Below, piece after piece: positions 10,786 through 20,730 of a DNA stretch of 64,000 nt (position 1 is the stretch's first letter; the number at the start of each line of letters is the position of its first letter). Source of the DNA: Porphyra umbilicalis (Eukaryota; Rhodophyta; Bangiophyceae; Bangiales; Bangiaceae); contig KV918920.1 of NCBI GenBank assembly GCA_002049455.2, positions 1 through 64,000 of the forward strand, in the 5' to 3' direction. Below the pieces are notes generated by a model. That model was not told where the DNA came from. It was given only the letters and a program-made list of their open reading frames with translations, and searched no databases. A program made the position numbers and the translations under genes.

Positions 10786-10847
10786 GGTTACTACTATGAG
10801 GAGAGAGAGCCCGCGGATGCCAAACAGAGAGAGTACGCCCGCCGGCA

Positions 10848-11906
10848 CTATCGGGGGAGCAGGCGGGCGAAGAAAAACCGATCATAGGCGGATGGGACCG
10901 TGAGCGCCGTGATGTAAGATGCCGCCAGCGTCGGCTCGGTCGTGGCGCTCAGCGCCGCGATGGCGCCCCGGGGGACGCCCGCGGCGTTGGCGGACGTGGC
11001 GCCCCCCGACTTGAGGGAGAGTTTCTGACGCCGCTGTGTCGTGCGTGGCCAGGGTGATGACCTTGTACCGCGCTGACACCAGCGCAAAAAGCTGGTGCAG
11101 CGCCACACGCGTGTTCACGTCGAACGCGGACGGCGTCGAGCCGTTCTCTTCCGTGGCCTCCTCTCGGCTGAGCACCCGGTTGTGCAGGCGCTGCACCCAA
11201 GATGCAACGTTGTACACAAACTCGAGTTCTTGGGCGGGCTTTCCCGACAGCTTCGACTGGACCTTGAGGTAGCGTGTGTCGCCGACCACGTCGAACGGGT
11301 GGGGGTAGCGCGACTGCACGTCGCCCTCGGGCGGCAAAAAGAAACCACGGATGACAGGCCGCACGTTGCGGACGCGACGAATCTCCGAATAATCGAAGGC
11401 GCTGCGGTACGGCTCCACGCGCCCGTTGATAGGCGCGAGGTCCTCGTGCTCCGACTTGTCGTCCAGGTCGTCGTCGTCGTCGTAAGCGTCGTCGTCAGGG
11501 GGATCGGGGCCGCCACCGCCACCACCGCCGCCACCGCCACCACCGCCGCCTCCCCCACCGCCACTGCCGCCACCGCCGCTTCCACCGTTGCCGGCGCCGT
11601 TGTCCCGGGTGGCGTCGGAGCCGTCCTCGGACCCTTCGTTGGCAGAAGGTGGGGGGGTGGCGGGTCTGGGTCGCCGTCCGCTGCGGAGCCAGAGGCGGAT
11701 CCCGCACCCTTGGTCTTACGACCACCACCGCCACGCGCGAAAGTGGCAACCGGTGGGGAGCAGAACACGGAGAGCAATAACAGGACGCAAAGGGGGGGGG
11801 TTGATACCCCCGTCGTAACCGTCGCCCGATGAGGGGCCGGCGCGGCGAGACAATAGTCAAAGAAGCCGCTCCCCGCCAGGGGGGTAGGCGCCGAGATCGA
11901 CGCCAT
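10848..11906 (-). pseudogene. Duplicated internal exon, copy 1 (frameshifted)
   Basis: Copy of the 12333-13392 exon-like region. Translation from the ATG at 11904-11906 follows copy 2 through the Pro-rich part, then leaves frame because the G tract at about 11651-11657 has one base fewer. The conserved downstream part (YSEIRRVRNVRPVIRGFFLP onward) is still readable in another frame from 11418. Copy 1 is therefore probably non-functional, or the homopolymer length is miscalled. Confidence 0.5.
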
Positions 11907-12332
11907 GAGGTCCACAGCTCCGTCACGCCCACCAATGATCGGTGGACGCCGTTTTTACGCCTGTGAGGGCGGAAAAACAGCGGACGTGGGGATCCCAGGG
12001 AGGGTTCGGGAGTGCCGCGGGCGGCGTCTCCTTAAGCCGACTGGAGGCGGATCCGGACACCCCGGCCGTGTGGCTACGGGCGAGGGGCTGCTCAGGGCAG
12101 CTGAGTGCCACAGGAAACGGATTTCCTGTGGGATCCGATCCTCTCAGATATCCCCTGTGGGGAATGGGAACGAGCCCATTCCCCTGTCACGATGCTAAGT
12201 TCTTTCGCCCCACCCCGCGTTAGTCGACGCCCGTGGTATTAAATAACCGTCGGACAAGACAATACGGAGGGGTTACTACTATGAGGAGAGAGAGCCCGCG
12301 GATGCCAAACAGAGAGAGTACGCCCGCCGGCA

Positions 12333-13392
12333 CTATCGGGGGAGCAGGCGGGCGAAGAAAAACCGATCATAGGCGGATGGGACCGTGAGCGCCGTGATGT
12401 AAGATACCGCCAGCGTCGGCTCGGTCGTGGCGCTCAGCGCCGCGATGGCGCCCCGGGGGACGCCCGCGGCGTTGGCGGACGTGGCGCCCCCCGACTTGAG
12501 GGAGAGTTTCTGACGCCGCTGTGTCGTGCGTGGCCAGGGTGATGACCTTGTACCGCGCTGACACCAGCGCAAAAAGCTGGTGCAGCGCCACACGCGTGTT
12601 CACGTCGAACGCGGACGGCGTCGAGCCGTTCTCTTCCGTGGCCTCCTCTCGGCTGAGCACCCGGTTGTGCAGGCGCTGCACCCAAGATGCAACGTTGTAC
12701 ACAAACTCGAGTTCTTGGGCGGGCTTTCCCGACAGCTTCGACTGGACCTTGAGGTAGCGTGTGTCGCCGACCACGTCGAACGGGTGGGGGTAGCGCGACT
12801 GCACGTCGCCCTCGGGCGGCAAAAAGAAACCACGGATGACAGGCCGCACGTTGCGGACGCGACGAATCTCCGAATAATCGAAGGCGCTGCGGTACGGCTC
12901 CACGCGCCCGTTGATAGGCGCGAGGTCCTCGTGCTCCGACTTGTCGTCCAGGTCGTCGTCGTCGTCGTAAGCGTCGTCGTCAGGGGGATCGGGGCCGCCA
13001 CCGCCACCACCGCCGCCACCGCCACCACCGCCGCCTCCCCCACCGCCACTGCCGCCACCGCCGCTTCCACCGTTGCCGGCGCCGTTGTCCCGGGTGGCGT
13101 CGGAGCCGTCCTCGGACCCTTCGTTGGCAGAAGGTGGGGGGGGTGGCGGGTCTGGGTCGCCGTCCGCTGCGGAGCCAGAGGCGGATCCCGCACCCTTGGT
13201 CTTACGACCACCACCGCCACGCGCGAAAGTGGCAACCGGTGGGGAGCAGAACACGGAGAGCAATAACAGGACGCAAAGGGGGGGGGTTGATACCCCCGTC
13301 GTAACCGTCGCCCGATGAGGGGCCGGCGCGGCGAGACAATAGTCAAAGAAGCCGCTCCCCGCCAGGGGGGTAGGCGCCGAGATCGACGCCAT
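12333..13392 (-). CDS. Duplicated internal exon, copy 2, secreted-protein gene
   Basis: Starting at the ATG 13390-13392 (MASISAPTPLAGSGFFDYCL), the frame passes a hydrophobic stretch (PPLCVLLLLSVFCSPPVATF), a polyglycine tract, an acidic run (DDDAYDDDDDLDDKSEHED) and a conserved-looking part with YSEIRRVRNVRPVIRGFFLP and TRYLKVQSKLSGKPAQELEF. Near 12505 the likely coding frame changes, since the better continuation is QKLSLKSGGATSANAAGVPR to FFFARLLPR ending at 12333. Both copies share this change, so it predates the duplication or marks an intron I cannot define. Polyglycine length is unreliable. Function unknown. Confidence 0.4.
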
Positions 13393-13764
13393 GAGGTCCA
13401 CAGCTCCGTCACGCCCACCAATGATCGGTGGACGCCGTTTTTACGCCTGTGAGGGCGGAAAAACAGCGGACGTGGGGATCCCAGGGAGGGTTCGGGAGTG
13501 CCGCGGGCGGCGTCTCCTTAAGCCGACTGGAGGCGGATCCGGACACCCCGGCCGTGTGGCTACGGGCGAGGGGCTGCTCAGGGCAGCTGAGTGCCACAGG
13601 AAACGGATTTCCTGTGGGATCCGATCCTCTCAGATATCCCCTGTGGGGAATGGGAACGAGCCCATTCCCCTGTCACGATGCTAAGTTCTTTCGCCCCACC
13701 CCGCGTTAGTCGACGCCCGTGGTATTAAATAACCGTCGGACAAGACAATACGGAGGGGTTCTCG

Positions 13765-14365
13765 CCTTCCGCCACCCAGCCACCAAACCGGGCCACCGAG
13801 TCCCCGCAATCGACGCGGCCTTTGGAGTTGGCAATGATCGGCAAGTCGAGCTTGAATTCAAAGGGCGTCAACACGACGGCCCCATCTTTGCTCGTGACGT
13901 TCCATCCCGGCCCAGACGAGGTGCCGGCGTCGGCTGGGGGCGCTGGAAAGCGGATGCCGTAGGTCTCGTGGAAGAACTCGCGCGCCGCCTCGGCCGACGC
14001 GCGCACCTCCCGCCGCCGCAAGCCGAGGGTGTCGGTCAAGAAGGCGCCCGACGGGTCGTCAATGATTACATCTTCGGGGTTCCCCACCGCGCTGCCGACG
14101 ATCGTGACGGCGCGGCCAAACGGCGCTTCCACCCGGCACTTGGGGGGGGGGGGGGGTCTGCCTCCCGAACCAACGGGTGGAGGGGCCACAGTTCGCCCGC
14201 CGGGGAGACGCCCGCCGGGTCGTGCGCTGCGGGCCAGGGGCTGCGGCGCCGCGTGCCGGCGGAGGTGGCCCGGGCCGTGGTGGGTGTGCGCCACCCCGAG
14301 GCCGGCGCCGCCAGCAGAAACACCGCCGCAGTGGCGAGCACCCAGAACAACGTCGGGCGGGCCAT
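13765..14365 (-). CDS. Signal-peptide exon of putative secreted protein
   Basis: The ATG at 14363-14365 sits in strong context (GGCGACCATGGCC). The first residues, MARPTLFWVLATAAVFLLAA then PASG, form a classic signal peptide. Downstream, after a run of 15 C (minus strand; 14142-14156), a different frame reads KCRVEAPFGRAVTIVGSAVG, then DDPSGAFLTDTLGLRRREVR and FELKLD-like beta-rich sequence to FGGWVAEGE at the junction with the 0.3-kb repeat at 13764. The frame change falls at the homopolymer, so a miscounted C run, a true frameshift or an unrecognised intron are all possible. Predicted extracellular or secretory-pathway protein of unknown family. Confidence 0.42.
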
Positions 14366-16126
14366 GGTCGCCGCTCCCGCGGCTCGAGCTGGGGCGGCTT
14401 GAAGGGTGGTGCGGGCGACACAGCGCCGCGCAGCCACGGTCAGCGGGGCGTATAGGGCGACAAGGAGCTTGACCCGCCCGGCTTGGCGGGACAAGGAAAA
14501 CAACGTCTGTGCGCTGCCGGTGGGGTGGGAGTGTTGGCTGGGACGCCCCGCGGGTCGTAACCCGGTTGTGGGATGGGGGTTCGTTCAAGGCACAAGCAGC
14601 ACTGCCGCCGGCGTGGTCGTACAAAGGGTAGTGAGGGGCACTCGCTCGGGACCCACGTCGCCTCGAGGCTTTTATAGACGACAAACCGAGGCCCCGTCTC
14701 CTCCCCCGTTCAGAACACGGCGCCCCCAGCATGCGGCGGCGGTCGTGCGCCACGAGTCAATGCTTGCTCGCCGCTTTCGTCGCGCCCTCATGCCATACCG
14801 CTCACTACCTGGCGCGCCCAACTGATGTCCGCCCAATGCCCGTGGTGTTCATGGCGACCACCTCCCACCGCCGCACGAAGTGCTCTCTCCCCCAGCCGAC
14901 CGTTGTGATGTCGGGCCTTTCCACTGCCGGATCAGCCCGTCGGCGGGCAGCCGAAGCCGTCGGGCGGACCGTCGGCACGCGCCGCCAGGCCAAGGCTCAC
15001 GGCCGCCTGCAGCAGATGGCCGCCACTCAGGAAACCACCCCCTGATCCTTTCCCCCGACAGCGGCCAACCGCGGCACCGGTTGGCATCCACGACAGGTGT
15101 ATGTCTATGGGAGGAGCGCCACCGCCCCAACCGATGACGGCGGGAAGTCCGCGGTCACCCGTCCAAGATTCAGACCCAAACGACGCCCAGCCACCAGACG
15201 CCTCACTCTCAGACAGAGAACCCTCTCATTCCATTGCAGCTGACTGTCATGCCCACTAGATCGGCACCGATCATTCCGAACGGCTCACGACGACCCGCCC
15301 ATCCTATGCCGCCGTATTGCCGCGGATCTGCAATGACTCAATGGCGCGCGCCACGTGGTACCTCCCAGTTCAGGGCGGACATTAGGATCTGAACACGTTT
15401 CACCATTACAGTCCACACGAAAATAATTTGTGCCTTTCGCAGACGTCTTGCAACAACGAAGTCGAGCGCCTACGAGCCGCCGCGCCCCCTGTCCCCCCAT
15501 CTCTGCGCAGCCGCTGAGTGATCATGCGGCTTCCACAGGGACACGTCTGTACCCCCCGTGATCTGAGTATGTTTTTTCGCGCCCGGTAAGAGCATTGTCA
15601 ACAACTCAGGCTATCTCTATCGGCTATTCCATTCTAGAACCAAGTCCGCGTCCTTAGACAGCTACATGTACGACAGCGGTTGGCTGCTTTCCTGTCATGA
15701 GCCTAAGTACCTGCAGGATCCCTTACACCACGTCCTTTCTTGGCCCGATCAGGACGATATTTTCCGCCAGGACTTGATTCACTGCAGCGGCAGTTGACAA
15801 CTGTGGTGAGCAGCCGTATCAACCATAACGAAGGCGCAGAGAACGCTCGTCGGCAGACGGACAAAGAAACAGGTCAAAATGTGCAGCGCTTGATGACGTC
15901 CACGCCTAGAAGGGCGTCGCTGTAGGATCATTGCCATGTACGACAGCTCCTGCGGACGTTCCGGAACAGCGACCATCTCTGCCCAGAAGGAACTGGCAGT
16001 CAATCTTGCAGACGTGGCACACACGCGTCAGCCACGTGATACTATTTGCTGTGAAACGGGTCGTTGATCCATTACATGGGCCAATCAGAGACTCCCGTGA
16101 GATAGCCTCGGCTATCCTAAAAGCTA
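14366..16126. other. No gene seen
   Basis: The left part (to about 15.5 kb) is GC-rich and probably includes the promoter of the minus-strand secreted-protein gene. The right part drops to near-neutral composition. Only short unsupported open frames occur. Confidence 0.35.
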
Positions 16127-17389
16127 TGGTGCGTGTCCCAAAAATGAGACATGCGCGTTTTCTGAAGGACTGACACATCACTGCACGGGGGCAGGCGGCG
16201 TGGGGTACGAGAAAATTCTCGACTGGCCTCCATGGAAAGAGCCTCTCCCGACGCGTGCTTGGCTGACAACTCCTTAATACCCGCCTGTGGGCCCTGTTCT
16301 GTGGACCTCTCAGATTGCCCCGATCTTGGAGCCAGTCTTTTTCAGGTTCTTGGGGTTAAAGGTTTGCAACGCCAAAGCTCATGTGCTAACTGGAGCTTCG
16401 ATGAGGGGTGTCCCAAATCGTGTTTTCCTCATAAGGGGCTACTTGGCGATCTTTTTCACGTTTTTATTGGTATGGTGCGTCTCCCAAAAATGAGACATGC
16501 GCGTTTTCTCAAGGACTGACACATCACTGCACGGGGGCAGGCGGCGTGGGGTACGAGAAAAGTCTCGACTGGCCTCCATGGAAAGAGCCTCTCCCGACGC
16601 GTGCTTGGCTGACAACTCCTTAATACCCGCCTGTGGGCCCTGTTCTGTGGACCTCTCAGATAGCCCCGATCTTGGAGCCAGTCTTTTTCAGGTTCTTGGG
16701 GTTACAGGTTTGCAAGGCCAAAGCTCATGTGCTAACTGGAGCTTCGATGAGGGGTGTCCCCAATCGTGTTTTCCTCACAGGGGGCTACATTGTGGTCTTT
16801 TTCACGTTTTTATTGGGAAGGTGGTGCCCTTTTCTTGGTGCACAAATTGTCAGCACATGCCTGCTCTAGTATCTGTGCTTTTGATTGGGCCGCGTGATCG
16901 TCACCTGTCGAAGTTGCAATGAATGTCACTTTCCCCCATGACACGTCAGGATGTGCAGCCTCTGCTAACACTGGCAGGGGCTGTTCTGGAAGCATAGAGG
17001 GACCGAGTGGGTCACATTACATTATCGGACCGTTGCAGAAGGCCAGTTGGCCGAGAAAAAATGAAAAAACCGCCATGTCTCATTTTTGGGACACGCACCA
17101 TAAGGTGGTGCCCTTTTCTTGGTGCACAAATTGTCAGCGCATGCCTGCTCTAGTATCTGTGCATTTGATTGGGCCGCGTGATCGTCACCTGTCGAAGTTG
17201 CAATGAATGTCACTTTCCCCCATGACACGTCAGCATGTGCCGCCTCTTCTAACACTGTCAGGTCAGGGGCTGTTCTGGAAGCAAAGTGGGACCGAGTGGG
17301 TCACATTACATTATCGGACCGTTGCAGAAGGCCAGTGGGCCGAGAAAAAATGAAAAAACCGCCATGTCTCATTTTTGGGACACGCACCA
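16127..17389. mobile_element. Non-autonomous TA-flanked foldback transposon
   Basis: Perfect 27-bp terminal inverted repeats (TGGTGCGTGTCCCAAAAATG... at 16127-16153 and its complement at 17363-17389) are bordered by TA at 16125-16126 and 17390-17391, the signature of Tc1/mariner-superfamily insertion. Both ends are duplicated internally. A second left end (one mismatch) begins at 16473, giving a 346-bp left tandem unit. A second right end lies at 17074-17100, giving a right tandem unit of about 289 bp. No transposase is encoded, so it would need one in trans. Confidence 0.88.
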
Positions 17390-17391
17390 TA

Positions 17392-18402
17392 TTCCGACTC
17401 GAAATAGAAAAGCGATAGCCGCACAGCTATTCTTGGTTAGCGGAAGCCAGAATCAAGTAGGTATTTCGATTTCCATGGCCCGAACAACAAAAGGGCTTCT
17501 TCGTCTAAAAAGTGGTGTTACATCGGACTTCAGGTGCTGAATGGGACACGTTGTGCAACGTGGCGTGAAGATGACGATCGCATCTCATTTTTAACAATGC
17601 TCTAACCCACAGACATGGCGTCGTTAGCCTGCCTACCTTCTTCACCGCCTTGCTCCCAGTGATACCTGCACGTTCGTCAAAAAAGGAATAAAAAAGCAAC
17701 ATGAAATACCCCTGTTCTTTACCGCACCTGAGAGAGGAGCTCATGGGGTACCACGGGCCCCGCGTGGGTCTGCTGTGCTGACCTCAACTTTTTAGGTGCG
17801 GTCGCTGCGGCTATCTTGTCCTTCTGCATGGTGCATTTGTGTCTGGCTCTTTCGTCCGGCTGTCCACAACGACTCCGGTTCAGCCTCTCTGCGCACTCTT
17901 TTCCGTCAGCAGACCACGTATTTGTGCGTGGGTCGTGTCACCCAGTATGTCTGAACAATAACGCAGCGGCGGAGGCGTCGCTAGCAAGGTGGGACTTCGG
18001 GCCGTTGAAGAGCGCTGCTATAACAAGTGCACGTTTCTTTTCGCAATGCTCCTACGCCGGTGCAATGTAGGGGGCTGGAAAATGTCCAGTGGGGTGCACA
18101 GGGGTGCCTGCAGAGCGTGCTATCAGCGGATTCGCTTGAAAGAGGGTTGATGGTTTTGGACACTGTTTTGGTACCTTTTTTGCAATTCGTGTCGGCGGAG
18201 GCCCGCACAGACGCAATGGAGTGTCATAGCGTCAGACAGCTCACGTAAAAAAGACACGCCCGCAGACAGTTGATTATTTCCGTGCCACGATTGCATATCA
18301 GTGACATTTCGCTGACACCCTCAGTACCAGCCAATGGATAGCCGAAAACCCCAATGTCCGCTCTATCAGTGTATTAATTGGGGATGCCACGCGGGCCGCC
18401 AG
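17392..18402. other. No gene seen
   Basis: About 1 kb of near-neutral composition between the foldback element and the copia fossil. Open frames are short and carry no recognisable domain. Confidence 0.35.
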
Positions 18403-18467
18403 TGTCAAGTCATGCACGTTGGTCCGTTTATGCGAGTGGCTGTGGCCGCGCCACGCCCACCCCTATA
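18403..18467 (-). repeat. 3' LTR of copia fossil, distal piece
   Basis: These 65 bases match the inner end of the 5' LTR without a difference seen. The LTR resumes at 22508 after the nested transposon. Confidence 0.88.
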
Positions 18468-18978
18468 TCGTCCCTGTGCCTATTCTGGATCACTCAGGTC
18501 AAATGTGGATCACCGGAATCGTCGATTCCAGCCTATTTGCCCACTGTTTTTTCTTCCTCTGACGAGCGCTCAGTACAGAAGCACGCGGGAGGGCTATAAA
18601 CATACGAGCGGAAGCCTGAGCTGAAGGGCTTTCGAACGGTGTAGAGAAAAGCACCATGATCGAAGATAAACACGTGTTTATGTCGCATAGCCCTATCGAT
18701 CGGGCAGAACCGCCGCCAAGTCGCTTGTATTGTTACACACACACGATCGATCGAAGGCAAATTTATTTTAATCACCAACATATTGTCACTCGGTGGCCGC
18801 AAAGTCCTCCGTGGCCGTCCATCCAACCGGCGCGAGACCGCACGCAACGCCGGTGCCCCACGCACCGCGAGTGCTGCACGCACCGCACTCTCCGCACGCT
18901 CGTTTTCCCGGCTTCCGCACACACCCGCCACCCTCTCCGCCGTCCGGACAGTTTCCACTGCCCTCCCCGTTTGGTGCG

Positions 18979-20730
18979 ATGGGTCGCCGCACAGCACCCA
19001 CACGCGCAGGCCTGCGGCACCATGCCGTGAGCCGCGCAGTGTCTATTTACCGCCGCACGCCTGGCACGTCCATGCGGGAGGCGATGCGACAAGCGAACAT
19101 TGACGAGGGTAAGCACACGAGGGTGACTTTCGGAGCGCTGCAACGCGCCCTTCACCCCCCTTCAGAGCCGCCAGCGCCGGCTGGGAGGCGCACGTTGATT
19201 GACGCTACCAACGAGTTGAAGCTGAAGGAGGCCATCCTGTTCTACCAAAGTCGCGGATTTAACATCACTAAGGAACACCTGCGCGAGGCGGTGGGGGGCA
19301 TCATTGCGGATTTACCTGAGGCCGAGCGCGCCAAGTGGAAGCACGACAGGCCGAGCGAGGCCTGGGCGCGCGCATTTTGCGAGCGGCACAACCTGCGGTT
19401 CATGGCGGAGAATCGTGTGGATGCTGCACGTGCGCGCGCTACGACCAAGGAGAATTATGGTAAACATTTTTCTGTTTTATCTCACCTTGTCAAGACCCAC
19501 AAGATTACCCCAGAAAGGCTCTCCAACTGGGATGAGAGCGGCTACTCATTTGAGAAAATGACGGTGGGCAAGGCCAAGGTCATCGTGTGCAAGGAGCTGG
19601 GGCGAGCGGTCACGCGAGGCGTGAACGTCGGTTCAGACGCGGAGAACATCACGTTGGGGGCATCCATTACCGCAAGCGGTCATGCCTACCCGCCCATTTT
19701 CGTGCTACCCGGGACCCAGGCCAAGTACCGGGTTCTGGAGGGGGGCCGGGTCCAGACACCGGACGACTACCTCCCTCGTGGCTCCCTGGTGTACTACCGA
19801 ACACCAGCCGGTGTCGACTCAGATATCATGGTGGATTGGACGCGCTCCTATTTGAAGGAGACGGAGGAGCTACGGCGAACAGGGGCCACCATGATTATCT
19901 TCGACGGATACGCCAGCCATTTGTCGCTACGAGTGTTGGGCATGCTACGAGACGGTGGCGTGGTGGTCTACGCCCTTCCAAGTCATTCTTCTCATTTTAC
20001 GCAGCCACTGGACGTAACTGTGTTTGGGCCGCTGAAAGAGAGAGCCAAGCAGCGCGTGTCAACCTACGTGAACAACCCTGCCAACGCCCAGTCCAAGTTT
20101 ACGGTGTACACCGCATGCGAATTTCTTTCGGTGGCCTACAACCAGGCTATGACGCCTGGGAACATCAAGGCGGGCATTGAAAAGACGGGCATCCACCCAC
20201 TCAACCCCGATGTCTTCACGGACAAGACGTTTGGGGTGGGCGCAGTTTACGCTGAAAAAGACACGTCGGAGCCGTGGGCCGATGTCCACAAGCGGTTTTT
20301 TAAGGACGGGGCGTCTTTGGCAAACAGCGCCCCTGTCACCAAGACAGGCACCCTCGACACCACGGCTGGTGCTCACGTCACCAATGCCGCCGTGTCGGCA
20401 GTATTGCAGAGGCGGTACCAAGAGAAGAAGGAGAAAGAGGCCGCCAGCGTGGTTTTGGCGAGTGAGCGGGTGCGCAAGAGAGGGGAGCGCGACGACCAGC
20501 GCTTCAGGGCGTCTATCAACGCCGCTATCAAGGCCGGGGACCGCGCTGTGGCCGAGGCAGTGAGGATGCTGGCTGCGGCGGACCGCCAGGCCGAGCGAGA
20601 GGCCGCGAGGCTTGCACGCCTGGAGGGCACTCCTGTCCAGCTGGCCATAAGGCGCCGTCAGCGGCAGCGGGCAGCACGCCCACTTGCTGTGCGTCGACGG
20701 ATTGCGAGAGAGCGGCGAGCGAGTCGTTGA
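18979..20730 (+). CDS. pogo/jerky-family DDE transposase
   Basis: Cut-and-paste transposase of the pogo branch of Tc1/mariner, 583 residues from the ATG at 18979. The frame is open upstream to 18793, but only from a GTG, so the ATG is preferred. Order: a basic N-terminus with a helix-turn-helix region, a CENP-B-like DNA-binding part (WARAFCERHNLRF), then the DDE_1 catalytic core with NWDESGYSF (first Asp), IIFDGYASHLS (second Asp) and SSHFTQPLDVTVFGPLK (third Asp), giving a 35-residue second spacing typical of pogo elements. A charged, Arg-rich helical tail ends the protein. No break is seen, and length is normal for the family. Confidence 0.9.
   Translation: MGRRTAPTRAGLRHHAVSRAVSIYRRTPGTSMREAMRQANIDEGKHTRVTFGALQRALHPPSEPPAPAGRRTLIDATNELKLKEAILFYQSRGFNITKEHLREAVGGIIADLPEAERAKWKHDRPSEAWARAFCERHNLRFMAENRVDAARARATTKENYGKHFSVLSHLVKTHKITPERLSNWDESGYSFEKMTVGKAKVIVCKELGRAVTRGVNVGSDAENITLGASITASGHAYPPIFVLPGTQAKYRVLEGGRVQTPDDYLPRGSLVYYRTPAGVDSDIMVDWTRSYLKETEELRRTGATMIIFDGYASHLSLRVLGMLRDGGVVVYALPSHSSHFTQPLDVTVFGPLKERAKQRVSTYVNNPANAQSKFTVYTACEFLSVAYNQAMTPGNIKAGIEKTGIHPLNPDVFTDKTFGVGAVYAEKDTSEPWADVHKRFFKDGASLANSAPVTKTGTLDTTAGAHVTNAAVSAVLQRRYQEKKEKEAASVVLASERVRKRGERDDQRFRASINAAIKAGDRAVAEAVRMLAAADRQAEREAARLARLEGTPVQLAIRRRQRQRAARPLAVRRRIARERRASR

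Larger units (their letters stand above)
10483..13764. repeat. 1485/1486-bp tandem duplication array
   Basis: Two nearly identical units start at 10483 and 11968, and a partial third unit of about 310 bp starts at 13454. Spacing is 1485 then 1486, the difference being one G in a homopolymer (11651-11657 versus 13135-13142). I noted only two further substitutions, so the duplication is recent. Each unit holds a 0.3-kb repeat (S) followed by an exon-like part. S carries two hairpins: ACAGGAAA/TTTCCTGT, and a 10-bp perfect stem GGGGAATGGG/CCCATTCCCC. S flanks both exon copies, so unequal crossing-over between S copies could have built the array. Confidence 0.88.

Noticed and set aside
16497-17540. 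Short repeated frames in the foldback element
   Set aside because: They are copies of the tandem end repeats, not a transposase.
18793-18978. Upstream extension of the pogo transposase
   Set aside because: The frame is open, but the earliest start is GTG; a eukaryotic gene would start at the ATG at 18979.
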